Of a DNA stretch of 6,365 nucleotides, positions 5,559 through 6,365 are shown in pieces. The notes beneath the pieces are model-generated. The model saw nothing but the letters and a program-made list of their open reading frames with translations, had not been told where the DNA came from and searched no databases. Each line of letters opens with the position of its first letter. The stretch's first letter is position 1. Made by a program: the position numbers and the translations under genes. This DNA is from an uncultured Muribaculaceae bacterium (GTDB lineage: Bacteria; Bacteroidota; Bacteroidia; Bacteroidales; Muribaculaceae): NCBI GenBank assembly GCA_910584735.1, contig CAJUBM010000147.1:1-6365 (forward strand). The letters run 5' to 3'.

Positions 5559-5589
5559 CAAAGTTACTGCTTTTTAGTATGCTATCAAT
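5559..5589 (-). promoter_or_regulatory. Promoter of the candidate small RNA
   Basis: On the minus strand, ATTG (5589-5586), 19 bases, then TAACTTTG (5566-5559) match the Bacteroides consensus in all defined -7 positions and three of four -33 positions. The -7 octamer is identical to that of the sigma factor promoter at 690-697, and both are followed by CA. Confidence 0.65.
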
Positions 5590-5944
5590 CAATCATCCAA
5601 CAAATTAGCTTACCATTAACATCTTTTCATAAATAATTGTTGCCAATATGGAATACAACAGTCAATATGCAATTTCAATAAGCAATTCTTTTAATTTGTA
5701 CCAAAGTATTAAACGCATCAAAGTATAATATTACACCGACCCCGGTTAACATTTGTTAATACTTATACGTAATACACTACATCCCAGCACTCTACATTTA
5801 CATATACTCTCAAATATCCTGCTTTCATTTTTCAACATCATATTGATTATCTACGCATATATAAAATCCGACCATATGCAGAATTACGTATCGGAGTCTC
5901 AGACGATACTCTGCACATGGCCGGATATAGACTTTAAGAACTAT
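5590..5944. other. AT-rich spacer between the small RNA and the surface protein gene
   Basis: No credible gene is seen here. Small symmetric elements are present: TTAACA and TGTTAA around TT (5746-5759), CAAAGTAT twice (5702-5709, 5719-5726), and GTATCG/CGATAC arms (5888-5893, 5904-5909) about 36 bases after the stop of the minus-strand surface protein gene. The last could be a weak terminator for it, though no T-run follows. Confidence 0.6.
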
Positions 5945-6365
5945 TTAACGGATAAATTCTTTTGCTACTTTAGAGCCGCGACGCACGATGTATACACCTT
6001 TGGAAGTTGGTGTATCAACCCGTTGGCCGGTAATTGTGAAATATTCCGCCGGAGCCGCCTCCGAATCATCTTCTATTTGCGATAAAGCCGCACCCGGCCC
6101 GGTAACCGTGAACCGCAATTCAAACGGAGCAGTGTAAAGATACACAGGATATTTGCCGATTATGAAGCTTTGGGCCGGGAAAGTTATCACATACTCTCCC
6201 TTCTTAATGATCGGATCGGCAAATTCCAACCACATTATATGCGGGTCGTTGAAATCATCCGGATCAGGCGTGAGAGTGAATTCGGCATCTACCTTCTCCC
6301 CACCGCATGAAACCACTATATTATCTGACTGAGGTCCGAGATAAGCTGCCGTAAGTTTGGGGAAC
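5945..6365 (-). CDS. Secreted or surface protein, C-terminal part (cut by the window end)
   Basis: The frame is open from the stop at 5945-5947 to the right edge (139 codons visible, beginning FPKLTAAYLG), so the protein starts outside the window; a GTG at 6314-6316 is not its start. The visible part resembles a beta-sandwich repeat module (DNIVVSCGGEKVDAEFTLTP, later GEYVITFPAQSF) of the kind found in large Bacteroidales surface proteins. It ends with EYFTITGQRVDTPTSKGVYI followed by VRRGSKVAKEFIR. That ending matches the short C-terminal domain (x-GxRV-x-P-xx-G-hYIV-x-GxKV-x-K) common on secreted proteins of Prevotella and Muribaculaceae, thought to act in export or attachment, as in type IX secretion. 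No function for the full protein can be given. Its terminator is uncertain. Confidence 0.8.
   Translation of the reverse strand, partial: FPKLTAAYLGPQSDNIVVSCGGEKVDAEFTLTPDPDDFNDPHIMWLEFADPIIKKGEYVITFPAQSFIIGKYPVYLYTAPFELRFTVTGPGAALSQIEDDSEAAPAEYFTITGQRVDTPTSKGVYIVRRGSKVAKEFIR

Noticed and set aside
5544..5636. 30-codon plus-strand frame starting MKNTLQSYCF
   Set aside because: It lies opposite the candidate small RNA and its promoter; the apparent start arises from the RNA element's own sequence.
5753..6085. Plus-strand frame of 110 codons with a hydrophobic start
   Set aside because: Needs a TTG start, runs from an AT-rich spacer into the antisense of the well-supported surface protein gene, and has no domain.

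Overview
The window looks like a chromosomal segment of a gut-type Bacteroidales bacterium, perhaps Muribaculaceae or a relative. The reasons are: promoters of the Bacteroidetes form (TTTG near -33, TAnnTTTG near -7), no Shine-Dalgarno sequences at the starts, G+C-balanced genes separated by very AT-rich spacers, and a C-terminal 'ITGQRV...GVYIVRRGSK' surface-protein ending typical of this order. This placement is inferred from the sequence alone.

Layout, left to right. A solitary ECF sigma factor lies on the minus strand (125-628) with a textbook promoter at 690-720. A 676-base AT-rich divergent spacer follows, poor in G on the plus strand and carrying a cluster of TTACA words. On the plus strand comes a three-gene operon: an alpha/beta hydrolase (1305-2093), a membrane-anchored MurF-like Mur ligase (2120-3706) and a D-Ala-D-Ala-ligase-family ATP-grasp enzyme (3736-4935). 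Gaps are 26 and 29 bases, with one promoter in front (1269-1300) and one hairpin/T-run terminator behind (4973-5016). Next is a small DUF488 (YeaO-like) gene (5085-5435), preceded by a near-perfect 24-bp palindrome. On the minus strand at about 5488-5555 there is a candidate small RNA with its own promoter and a strong intrinsic terminator. The right edge holds the C-terminal part of a secreted or surface protein, minus strand, cut by the window end.

How the genes may work together: the ATP-grasp enzyme would make a D-Ala-D-Ala-like dipeptide, and the MurF-like ligase, held at the membrane by an N-terminal helical domain in place of the usual UDP-binding domain, would attach it to a carboxylate acceptor. 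The hydrolase might trim or recycle a product. Both ligases depart from their textbook relatives, so a specialised wall or peptide pathway is possible; this is inference.

The most unusual items are the small RNA unit, an operon promoter so close to the first ATG that its mRNA should be leaderless, a duplicated start-codon region creating a 7-codon minicistron coupled (ATGA) to the Mur ligase, and the variant active-site loops and Gly/Lys tail of the ATP-grasp enzyme.
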